This document shows positions 8,494 through 14,895 of a stretch of DNA of 64,000 nucleotides, one piece after another. Origin of the DNA: an uncultured Sphaerochaeta sp. (GTDB lineage Bacteria > Spirochaetota > Spirochaetia > Sphaerochaetales > Sphaerochaetaceae). The stretch is from positions 1,364,001 to 1,428,000 of the forward strand of contig NZ_OY781873.1 of NCBI RefSeq assembly GCF_963677075.1, given 5' to 3'. The notes beneath the pieces are model-generated. The model was not told the DNA's origin, did not search any database, and saw only the letters and a list, made by a program, of their open reading frames with translations. The position numbers were made by a program, and so were the translations under genes. Each line of letters starts with the position of its first letter. The stretch's first letter is position 1.

Positions 8494-8845
8494 GATGAAA
8501 TCCAGGATGTACCTCGTTCAGGGAGGTAAGCTTGCCTTCCAGAAGGTTGGCAATATTGTCAGCTATACTCAAGTTGAGTGCCTTGAGGATGCTGATATTT
8601 GCAGCACTCAGTACTTTCGAGGCATTCTCTCCCAAGCGGAAGGTGATCAGGCTGTCGATCTTCTGGTCAGCGAGGAATTGCGCGGCCTGGATTCCTGCTC
8701 CCCCTGAAGCTTCAGCTGCTTTGTTGTCCAAAAAGGTGCTGGTCTCTTTTTCTGTATCATAGAGACAATAGATGGGTGCTCGTCCAAACGATACACAAAT
8801 GGCGCTGTCCAAGCTCTTTTCTTCTGCGGGTACTGCTACAATCAT
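8483..8845 (-). CDS. NifX/ORP-type metal-cofactor-binding protein
   Basis: 120 residues from ATG 8845, which has AAGGAG eight bases upstream and forms an ATGA overlap with the DUF134 gene. The fold pattern is that of the NifX family: IVAVPAEEKSLDSAICVSFGRAPIYCLYD, then GGAGIQAAQFLADQKIDSLITFRLG. Single-domain members bind Fe-Mo or Mo-Cu clusters in other systems. The C-terminus (HPGFHHAH) is histidine-rich. It differs strongly from the second NifX-like protein at 4791-5150, so the operon encodes two distinct family members. Confidence 0.8.
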   Translation of the reverse strand: MIVAVPAEEKSLDSAICVSFGRAPIYCLYDTEKETSTFLDNKAAEASGGAGIQAAQFLADQKIDSLITFRLGENASKVLSAANISILKALNLSIADNIANLLEGKLTSLNEVHPGFHHAH

Positions 8846-9225
8846 TGCGGTATATCTCCTTGTCTGTGTTGGTGGCGACCCCGGCCCATCCTGCATCCAC
8901 GACCGCAGCCGTAGTGATGGGGACCACCATGGTCATTCAGGTGGTACTCGCCACCCTCAATGAAGAGCAGCTTGCCCTCCACCAGTGATTCTGCCAGTTT
9001 CTTTCTGGCACTTTCATAGATGCCTTGGACCGTAGTCCTGGCAACATTCATCTGTCCAGCGCACATCTCTTGGGTCAATCCTTCCTGATCGATGAGGCGT
9101 ATGGTTTCATACTCATCAACGGTCATGATAATGGATGGGGTTTCATCCAAGGGGGCCCCGAGGGGCCCGAACTTGGTGATTTGGGGAAGTGCGCAGACGT
9201 TTCTCCATTTACGTGGACGGGGCAT
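8842..9225 (-). CDS. DUF134-family predicted DNA-binding regulator with Cys/His tail
   Basis: 127 residues. It begins MPRPRKWRNVCALPQ and contains MTVDEYETIRLIDQEGLTQ followed by a sigma-70 region-4-like helix-turn-helix (QEMCAGQMNVARTTVQGIYESARKKLAE), as in DUF134 proteins. The tail from about residue 98 is rich in His, Gly and Cys (HGGPHHYGCGRGC), plausibly a metal or redox sensor. Second gene of the operon it probably controls; twin palindromes in the operon promoter are the obvious candidate targets. Function as a regulator is inferred from the fold and position. Confidence 0.8.
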   Translation of the reverse strand: MPRPRKWRNVCALPQITKFGPLGAPLDETPSIIMTVDEYETIRLIDQEGLTQEMCAGQMNVARTTVQGIYESARKKLAESLVEGKLLFIEGGEYHLNDHGGPHHYGCGRGCRMGRGRHQHRQGDIPQ

Positions 9226-9233
9226 AGCTCCTC

Positions 9234-9470
9234 CTATTCGTTACTCTCTTTCATCTGAGCTTCAAGTTGTTTGAGTTCTTCCTCAAGCATGCGCTTGCGT
9301 TCAGCAAGGGAGATGGGAGCGACGGGAGTAGCGTACATTCCCCAGCCGAGTCCTCGGCCGAAACCTGCACCACGTCCCATGCCATAGCCAATTCCGCCAC
9401 GGCAGTATCCCATGCCTCTTCCAGTCATTGGTCCGTTGCCGGTAGGGCCTGTTCCATTTCTTCTTGGCAT
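9234..9470 (-). CDS. DUF5320-family small Gly/Met/Arg-rich protein
   Basis: 78 residues from ATG 9470, six bases after AAGGAGG. The first half is a glycine-, methionine- and arginine-rich stretch (MPRRNGTGPTGNGPMTGRG, then CRGGIGYGMGRG), the second half a helical coiled-coil-like segment (ERKRMLEEELKQLEAQMKE). DUF5320 proteins with this pattern are found next to MinD-ferredoxin/NifX genes in anaerobes; the function is unknown. First gene of the operon. Confidence 0.75.
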   Translation of the reverse strand: MPRRNGTGPTGNGPMTGRGMGYCRGGIGYGMGRGAGFGRGLGWGMYATPVAPISLAERKRMLEEELKQLEAQMKESNE

Positions 9471-9495
9471 AGTGTGCCTCCTTAGTATAATAATT

Positions 9496-9517
9496 GTTAT
9501 CGACATATGTCAGTAAC
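9496..9517. promoter_or_regulatory. Promoter-proximal 22-bp palindromic operator
   Basis: Near-palindrome with half-site GTTAT(C/T)G(A/G)CAT, centre ATAT. It matches the second copy 40 bases away (centre to centre) at 18 of 22 positions. It lies just downstream of the predicted transcription start of the 4791-9470 operon. Confidence 0.7.
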
Positions 9518-9524
9518 TGTCTTT

Positions 9525-9553
9525 ACTATAATAAGGTTATTGGCATATGTCAA
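9525..9553 (-). promoter_or_regulatory. Promoter of the DUF5320-DUF134-NifX-MinD operon
   Basis: On the minus strand TTGACA (9548-9553) and TATAGT (9525-9530) are separated by exactly 17 bases. The -35 box lies inside the distal palindrome; the proximal palindrome starts eight bases after the -10 box. A repressor on both sites would block or loop the promoter. Confidence 0.75.
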
Positions 9554-9557
9554 TAAC
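9536..9557. promoter_or_regulatory. Promoter-distal 22-bp palindromic operator
   Basis: Inverted repeat with arms GTTATTG and CAATAAC around a GCATATGT centre. It contains the operon -35 box. Sister site of 9496-9517. Confidence 0.7.
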
Positions 9558-9596
9558 TAACGAAAAAGTTTTATCATTTTTTTCTTAACCCAAAGA

Positions 9597-9622
9597 AAAG
9601 GCCCTTCCGAAGAAGAGCCTTT
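9597..9622 (-). terminator. Rho-independent terminator after purA
   Basis: Eleven-base-pair stem (9597-9607 with 9612-9622, one G-U pair) closed by a TTCG tetraloop in the minus-strand sense, followed by a T-rich stretch. It lies about 20 bases after the purA stop. Confidence 0.75.
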
Positions 9623-9641
9623 GATACAAGAAAACCAGTAG

Positions 9642-10913
9642 TTACATGATGATGATCTGATCACGCTCAGGTCCAACCGAGATGAACTTGATCGGTGCAC
9701 CCACCAACTCTCCTAGTCGCTTACAGTAGATCTGTGCATTCTTCGGCAGATCCTCCCACTTGCGGGCACCACTCGTGTCACTCATCCAGCCATCGTACTC
9801 TTCGTAAATCGGCTCGGCAATCTCCTGCTGGGCCGTCTCAGGCAGGTAGTTGATAACCTCTCCGTTTACCCTGTAGCCCGTACATACCTTGATCTTCTCA
9901 AATCCATCAAGAACATCAAGTTTGGTAAGGGCGATGGAGGTAAATCCATTGATCCAGCAAGAGAATTCGGTAGCAACTGCATCAAACCATCCGCAACGGC
10001 GGGGTCGACCTGTTGTTGCACCATATTCACCACCAACGGCGCGTAGTTTCTCTGCATTCTCATCAAACAGTTCAGTCATGAATGGACCGCCACCAACACT
10101 GGTTGAGTAGACCTTGGTCACTCCAATTACCTCATCAATCCTTCTAGGACCGAGGCCGCTGCCATTGGCTGCCCCTCCAGAGGTAGGACTGCTGCTTGTG
10201 GTGTAGGGGTAGATGCCCCAATCAAGGTCTCTCATGACACCCAGCTGACCTTCAAGAAGAATCTTACGGCCCTCTTCGTACGCCTGACGTACTACAGGAA
10301 GGGTGTCGATGATCTTATCTCCGTAGGTTTCTTTCCACTTGCGGCAGAGTTCCATGATCTCATCAACGGTGTACTCTTTCAGGCCAAAGTAGGCAAGTTC
10401 ACGATTCTTCTGCGGGAGGGCCATCTCAATGCGGTTCCTAAGTCGGTCCTCATCGAGGAGATCTGCTGCCCTTATACCGCTACGGGTAGCTTTGTCACTG
10501 TAGCAAGGTCCGATACCACGCTTGGTTGTACCAATCTGCATCTTGTCACTCTTGGATTGCTCTTGAGCACCATCAAGTGCCCGGTGGTATGGCATGATCA
10601 GGTGGGCACGTACGTCGATGAACAGATTGTCCACCGTTACACCCTTGGTGGTAATGGTCTGTAGCTCTTCACTCATGGTCTCGAAATTGACGACAGTCCC
10701 TGCTCCCACGATGTTCATGGTCTCAGGATTGAAGATACCGGACGGGATGATATGGAGGGCGAACTTGCCCTTGTCATTGATGACTGTGTGTCCTGCATTG
10801 TCTCCGCCTTGGAAACGGATAACCAAATCGGAGTTCACTGCCAAATAGTCTACGATGCGGCCTTTTCCTTCATCGCCCCACTGGGCTCCTACAATTGAAG
10901 TAACGTTGCTCAT
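9642..10913 (-). CDS. purA: Adenylosuccinate synthetase
   Basis: 423 residues, normal length. Catalyses GTP-dependent joining of aspartate to IMP, the first step of AMP synthesis. Signatures: GAQWGDEGKGRIVD near the N-terminus (catalytic Asp), NAGHTV with the catalytic His, GTTKRGIGP (IMP-binding region), and TKLDVLDG (GTP base specificity). The block usually read as GxxLDxDxGTYP is here GVMRDLDWGIYPYTTSS, with Trp where His is common. Its ATG overlaps the stop of the upstream phosphoribosyltransferase (ATGA), so hpt, the second transferase and purA form one purine-salvage operon. Confidence 0.95.
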   Translation of the reverse strand: MSNVTSIVGAQWGDEGKGRIVDYLAVNSDLVIRFQGGDNAGHTVINDKGKFALHIIPSGIFNPETMNIVGAGTVVNFETMSEELQTITTKGVTVDNLFIDVRAHLIMPYHRALDGAQEQSKSDKMQIGTTKRGIGPCYSDKATRSGIRAADLLDEDRLRNRIEMALPQKNRELAYFGLKEYTVDEIMELCRKWKETYGDKIIDTLPVVRQAYEEGRKILLEGQLGVMRDLDWGIYPYTTSSSPTSGGAANGSGLGPRRIDEVIGVTKVYSTSVGGGPFMTELFDENAEKLRAVGGEYGATTGRPRRCGWFDAVATEFSCWINGFTSIALTKLDVLDGFEKIKVCTGYRVNGEVINYLPETAQQEIAEPIYEEYDGWMSDTSGARKWEDLPKNAQIYCKRLGELVGAPIKFISVGPERDQIIIM

Positions 10914-11470
10914 TGGTATAACTCCTTGCCTTCTTTTTTCAGATGATCAAGCATCAGATTCTCTTTTTCTGTATGGCTATCGATGTCATCAGCATCCCAG
11001 GGATACTTGATCCAGACATCATCCAGGTTGAGGCCGGCGAAGTAGCGCTTGATCTCCACAGGGAACTCAACATCCTTTTCCTTGTTCTTATTATGTAGAA
11101 CCAAGACAGCGATTTCTTCAGGCTTGTACTTAAGCAACTCACCAATACAGTATGCCAAGGTGGCACGTGTATCATCTACCTCATCGATGAGGAGAACCTT
11201 CTTGCCAACCAACTGGGACTGTACTTCATCGATCCATTGGATTTTTGTAGGGTGGTCCTTGTGTTTCTTGTCGATACCGTAATAGGAAATTCCCACTGCA
11301 TAAATCGGACGATTTATGAAGGTCTTGATAATTCTTGCAGGGATGTAGCCTCCGCTTCCGATTGCAACGATTACATCGGGGTCATACCCTGATTCAATCA
11401 ACTCTTTGCTGAGTTTCTTTACCAGTTTATGCACCGAATTGTAACTGACGTAGAACTTGTTGTCGTCCAT
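10910..11470 (-). CDS. Phosphoribosyltransferase (COG2236-like, xanthine/guanine-type)
   Basis: 186 residues. Type I PRTase fold: VIVAIGSGGYIPARII early, the PRPP-binding loop as VLLIDEVDDTRAT, and a C-terminal DDVWIKYPWD block resembling the purine-recognition region of xanthine/guanine transferases. It probably salvages a purine base with PRPP; exact base specificity is uncertain. A good AAGGAG precedes its ATG. It sits between hpt and purA with four-base coupling to purA and a 14-base gap to hpt. Confidence 0.8.
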   Translation of the reverse strand: MDDNKFYVSYNSVHKLVKKLSKELIESGYDPDVIVAIGSGGYIPARIIKTFINRPIYAVGISYYGIDKKHKDHPTKIQWIDEVQSQLVGKKVLLIDEVDDTRATLAYCIGELLKYKPEEIAVLVLHNKNKEKDVEFPVEIKRYFAGLNLDDVWIKYPWDADDIDSHTEKENLMLDHLKKEGKELYQ

Positions 11471-11484
11471 TTCTCTCTCCTTGG

Positions 11485-12042
11485 TTAGGCTTGTGGGTAC
11501 ATCTCTGCGATGTAGGGGAGGGTCCGGTATTTTTCATTGTAATCCAGGCCGTATCCAACAACCCAGACATCGGGGATGGTGAAACCGATGTAGTCGATTT
11601 CAACAGGCAGAATGTGCCTGTCAGGTTTATCCAAAAGGACTGCGGTCTTCACAGACTTGGGATTTCTTGTTTTGAAGTTTCGAATGAGATAGTCCAGTGT
11701 ATTTCCACTGTCAAGTATGTCTTCGATGATCAGGACATGCTTGTCTTCCATATTCTCTCTGGTATCCATCAGGAGGCGGACATTCCCGCTGTGGTCCCCC
11801 TGATAGGACGAGAGGGCAATGAAGTCCACAACATGCCTTACATTCAGTTTTCTTGCTAAATCTGCAATAAAAATGAAGGATCCCTTGAGAACCCCTACAA
11901 GGATCAGGTCATCTACAGTATCGGCATAGTCACTGCTGATCTGGCGGGCCAGTTCATCGACCCTTCTATTGATGGTATCGGCATCGATGAGAACACGAGC
12001 GAGATCCTCTGTCAAAGCAGGGATAGCGAGGGAATCTTTCAT
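11485..12042 (-). CDS. hpt: Hypoxanthine phosphoribosyltransferase
   Basis: 185 residues, usual length for bacterial Hpt. Transfers phosphoribose from PRPP to hypoxanthine or guanine. Motifs: LVGVLKGSFIFIADL (pyrophosphate loop), LSSYQGD (flexible catalytic loop), VLIIEDILDSGNTL (PRPP motif), VDYIGFTIPDVWVVGYGLDYNEKYR (purine-binding end). The start has GAGGAGG seven bases upstream. First gene of the hpt-PRTase-purA operon. Confidence 0.92.
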   Translation of the reverse strand: MKDSLAIPALTEDLARVLIDADTINRRVDELARQISSDYADTVDDLILVGVLKGSFIFIADLARKLNVRHVVDFIALSSYQGDHSGNVRLLMDTRENMEDKHVLIIEDILDSGNTLDYLIRNFKTRNPKSVKTAVLLDKPDRHILPVEIDYIGFTIPDVWVVGYGLDYNEKYRTLPYIAEMYPQA

Positions 12043-12056
12043 TGGGCCTCCTCAAT

Positions 12057-12125
12057 GCAACAGACGAGCTGTTGAAACATGTACTGCATGCTAGTAGGCA
12101 TATACGAAAAAGAGTGGAGTGTCAA
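12057..12125 (-). promoter_or_regulatory. hpt-purA promoter and leader hairpin
   Basis: Minus-strand TTGACA (12120-12125) with a TATATG box about 15 bases downstream (12099-12104). A six-base-pair hairpin (CAACAG/CTGTTG, 12057-12073) stands just before the hpt ribosome site. No purine riboswitch consensus is recognised. Confidence 0.4.
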
Positions 12126-12176
12126 TGTTGGAAAAGAGTTGCACCGATGAACAAATATGTGAAGAATTCTTGCTAC

Positions 12177-12206
12177 TTGACGACACTATTGCTGTACAGC
12201 TACACT
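12177..12206 (+). promoter_or_regulatory. Promoter of the flavin reductase-like gene
   Basis: TTGACG (12177-12182), an 18-base spacer, then TACACT (12201-12206). The ribosome site TAGGAGG follows before the ATG at 12231. Confidence 0.55.
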
Positions 12207-12230
12207 AAAAGCGTAGATTAGGAGGCCACC

Positions 12231-12746
12231 ATGTATGTTGATGTTCCTGTAGAAGTTTTACAAATGAACCCCTTTACAGCGATCGGAACTGATGGATTCC
12301 TGGTTACAGCGGGAACTCCTGAACATTTCAACACCATGACAGCATCCTGGGGTACGATGGGTGTTCTTTGGGGAAGAAATGTTGTAGTTCTCTATGTACG
12401 CAAGAGCCGCTACACCCATCAATTCCTGGAGGAGAGTGACGGGTTTACCGTTTCATTCTTCCCTTCCGAGATGAAGGAAAAATTGCTTTGGTGTGGTGCA
12501 CACAGTGGTCGTGAATATGACAAGATCAGCATGACTGGACTGCAACCAACCTTTATTTCCTCTCTAAAGGGAGGAGAGCGTGTAACCTTCAAGGAAGCTT
12601 CGTTGGTTTTCTCTTGTACGAAAGTTGCTACCATGGATATGCAGAGTGACCAATTCCTGCTTGACGAGATCAAGGAGTTCTACCAAAGCGGCGACCTTCA
12701 TACCGTATATATTGGATTTATTGACAGCATCCTCTCCAACCAATAG
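12231..12746 (+). CDS. Flavin reductase-like / FMN-binding split-barrel protein
   Basis: 171 residues. The pattern FNTMTASWGTMGVLWGRNVVVLYVRKSRYTHQFL and the later CGAHSGREYDK is that of flavoredoxin/flavin-reductase-like proteins that bind FMN and pass electrons to or from flavin. Cys119 within AHSG-type spacing is not obviously catalytic. The electron partner is unknown. It stands alone with its own promoter, just upstream of the E1 gene on the same strand (76-base gap); co-transcription is possible. Confidence 0.75.
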   Translation: MYVDVPVEVLQMNPFTAIGTDGFLVTAGTPEHFNTMTASWGTMGVLWGRNVVVLYVRKSRYTHQFLEESDGFTVSFFPSEMKEKLLWCGAHSGREYDKISMTGLQPTFISSLKGGERVTFKEASLVFSCTKVATMDMQSDQFLLDEIKEFYQSGDLHTVYIGFIDSILSNQ

Positions 12747-12790
12747 GATGGGGAGACTATACAAAGGCAAGGCTTAGGCCGGCTTGTAAA

Positions 12791-12811
12791 GGCAGGACTG
12801 CATATCCTGCC
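12791..12811 (+). promoter_or_regulatory. Hairpin directly before the E1 ribosome site
   Basis: Perfect seven-base-pair stem GGCAGGA/TCCTGCC with a seven-base loop, immediately followed by the GGGGAG ribosome site of the E1 fusion gene. A GGC-rich stretch (about 12765-12790) precedes it. It could modulate translation; it matches no riboswitch family known to me. Confidence 0.4.
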
Positions 12812-12822
12812 GGGGAGCACTC

Positions 12823-14808
12823 ATGGACCTTTCTGTACAACAGGCGCAACAAGCGCTCTCGATTATGGTACGTTCACGCCATTTCGAAGAACAAATTGAC
12901 GAGTTATTCAAGCAAAAAGAGATGCATGGAACAACCCACCTGTCCATTGGACAGGAGGCTTGTCAGGCGGGTTTGGCTTTGGCTTTACAACCAGGCGACT
13001 GGATTGTGCCCACGCATCGCTGCCATGGGCACACCATAGCAAGGGGTACCAGTGAAAGGCGTATGTTCAGTGAGATGTTCGGCTCCTCGGATGGTATTTG
13101 TAAAGGACTTGGTGGTTCCATGCATATGACTGATGTAGAGACCTGGAATACCGGTTCTTCTGCTGTAGTCGGTAGTGGGATCAACCTGGCTGCAGGAATC
13201 GGGTTTGCCTTGAAGATGCAGAAGAGCCAGGCGCTGAGTGTTGCCATCTTTGGGGACGGAGCATCGAGCCGGGGTGCCCTGCATGAGAGCATGAATCTTG
13301 CCTCTGTCTGGTCTCTTCCTGTCCTGTTTTTTTGTGAGAACAACAACTATGGTATGAGTGCTGCTGCCTCAAGAATGATTTCCACTTCCTCCATTGCCAG
13401 GCGAGCGGAGGGATATTCCATGCCCCATGCCACTGTTGATGGCAACGATGTCGAGGCTGTCTACAAGGCCTGCAGACTTGCCGTAGATACCATCCGCGCC
13501 ACTTCAAAACCGTATTTTCTGGAACTCAAGACGTACCGTTGCTGTGGGCACTCAAAGAGTGATGCCTGTGTGTATCGTGACCACAAGGAAGAGGCTATGT
13601 GGGCCTCCAAGGATCCCATCTTCCTTTTTACCCGCTCCATGGTAGAGAGTGGATTGTTCAATGAGGAGGAAGTCTCCCGCATTATTCTGGAGAGTCGTAA
13701 GCGCGTGGATGATGCGGTTCGTGATGCGCTCTCTGTACGCGATCAGCACATCAGCCTTGAGAAGGCGATGGAGTACCTCTTTACAGAAGAAGATGAAGAA
13801 CTATACAAGGTCTGCAAGACCACCAGCCGTATCAGTTATCGTGATGCGATCAGGGAAGCGCTTGATGAGGAGATGTCCCGTGACAAGGCGGTCCATCTTA
13901 TCGGAGAGGATATCGGACTCTACGGGGGATGTTTCCGTGTGACGGGAGATCTTTATAAGAAACATGCCCAGCAGATGCATGAAACCCCTGTCAGTGAGGA
14001 AGCGTTCACGGGGCTAGCCGTCGGTGCAGCGACGTTGGGAATTCGCCCAGTGGTGGAAATCATGTACGGGGATTTTTCCACACTTGCGAGCGATCCCATG
14101 ATAAATCATGCTGCGAAGATTCGCTTCATGAGTGCTGGACAGCTTTCCTGTCCGATGGTCCTGAGGGCACCTATTGGGAGTGGGACAGGTCACGGAGCCC
14201 AACACACCCAATGCCTGGAGGCAATGTTTGCAAATATCCCTGGTCTTGTCATTGTAGCTCCCTCATGCCCCGGTGATGCAAAAGCCCTGCTCAAGAGTGC
14301 CATCAGGAGCAACAATCCAGTACTCTATTTTGAACACAAACACCTCTATAACAATCTTGGTCCGGTAGGGGATGAAGACTATCTGATGCCGATAGGAAAA
14401 GCGGTTGTCAAGAAACGAGGGCGTGATGTAACCATCGTTGCCTATAGTCATGCAGTGCAGACTTGTCTCGAGGCAGCAACGGTGTTGAGCTTGCAAGATG
14501 AAATCGATACTGAGGTCATTGACCTGGCTACCATAAAGCCGATGGATGGCAATGCCATCCGTCAGTCAGTACGTAAAACAGGAAGGCTCTTGGTAGTTCA
14601 TGATAGCCCTGAGTTTGGAGGCTATGGAGCTGAGGTTGTATCCCAGGTGACCAGCGATGCCAAGAGTTTTGCATCCCTGAAGGTACCCCCCTTGCGATTA
14701 TGTGGAAAGGAGTGCCCGATCCCCTTTGCCCCAGAGCTGGAAAAAGAGACAATTCCCTCCAAGGAAGATGTGGTCGCCGCTGTTCGCTCACTTTTCTCCT
14801 CGCTATAG
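12823..14808 (+). CDS. Fused E1 alpha-beta thiamine-dependent 2-oxoacid dehydrogenase
   Basis: 661 residues: an E1-alpha domain (about 1-325) joined to an E1-beta transketolase-like domain (about 335-661), which are separate subunits in most pyruvate, acetoin and branched-chain dehydrogenases. Thiamine-diphosphate motif GDGASSRGALHE...CENNNYG at about 144-177. The alpha part has the HRCHGH region (65-70) and CCGHSKSD; the beta part has IGEDIGLYGGCF, GLAVGAATLGIRPVVEIMYGDF and IGSGTGHGAQHTQ. It decarboxylates a 2-oxo acid and acylates lipoate on E2. No E2, E3 or lipoate genes lie nearby, so the partner is unknown. Acetoin or pyruvate are likely substrates, not provable here. Confidence 0.85.
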   Translation: MDLSVQQAQQALSIMVRSRHFEEQIDELFKQKEMHGTTHLSIGQEACQAGLALALQPGDWIVPTHRCHGHTIARGTSERRMFSEMFGSSDGICKGLGGSMHMTDVETWNTGSSAVVGSGINLAAGIGFALKMQKSQALSVAIFGDGASSRGALHESMNLASVWSLPVLFFCENNNYGMSAAASRMISTSSIARRAEGYSMPHATVDGNDVEAVYKACRLAVDTIRATSKPYFLELKTYRCCGHSKSDACVYRDHKEEAMWASKDPIFLFTRSMVESGLFNEEEVSRIILESRKRVDDAVRDALSVRDQHISLEKAMEYLFTEEDEELYKVCKTTSRISYRDAIREALDEEMSRDKAVHLIGEDIGLYGGCFRVTGDLYKKHAQQMHETPVSEEAFTGLAVGAATLGIRPVVEIMYGDFSTLASDPMINHAAKIRFMSAGQLSCPMVLRAPIGSGTGHGAQHTQCLEAMFANIPGLVIVAPSCPGDAKALLKSAIRSNNPVLYFEHKHLYNNLGPVGDEDYLMPIGKAVVKKRGRDVTIVAYSHAVQTCLEAATVLSLQDEIDTEVIDLATIKPMDGNAIRQSVRKTGRLLVVHDSPEFGGYGAEVVSQVTSDAKSFASLKVPPLRLCGKECPIPFAPELEKETIPSKEDVVAAVRSLFSSL

Positions 14809-14850
14809 CCTTTCCTTTTTTTCCTGATACCGCTAGAATAGTAACCACTT

Positions 14851-14872
14851 GCGCCGCAGACCTCTGCGGCGC
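14851..14872 (+). promoter_or_regulatory. GC-rich hairpin in the pheST leader
   Basis: Perfect nine-base-pair stem GCGCCGCAG/CTGCGGCGC with a four-base loop, 23 bases before the pheS start. A TAGAAT box (14834-14839) just upstream suggests it lies at the very 5' end of the pheST transcript. There is no T-run, so it is not a simple terminator, and no T-box sequence was seen. Confidence 0.5.
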
Positions 14873-14895
14873 TCATGTACAGGAGTAAGAACAGC

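Noticed and set aside
4791..9470. Nitrogen-fixation locus
   Set aside because: NifX-like and MinD-type proteins are present but no nifHDK or nifB radical-SAM gene is seen; an ORP-like system fits better.
12042..12230. Purine riboswitch upstream of hpt
   Set aside because: No purine aptamer consensus was found; only a short hairpin near the ribosome site.
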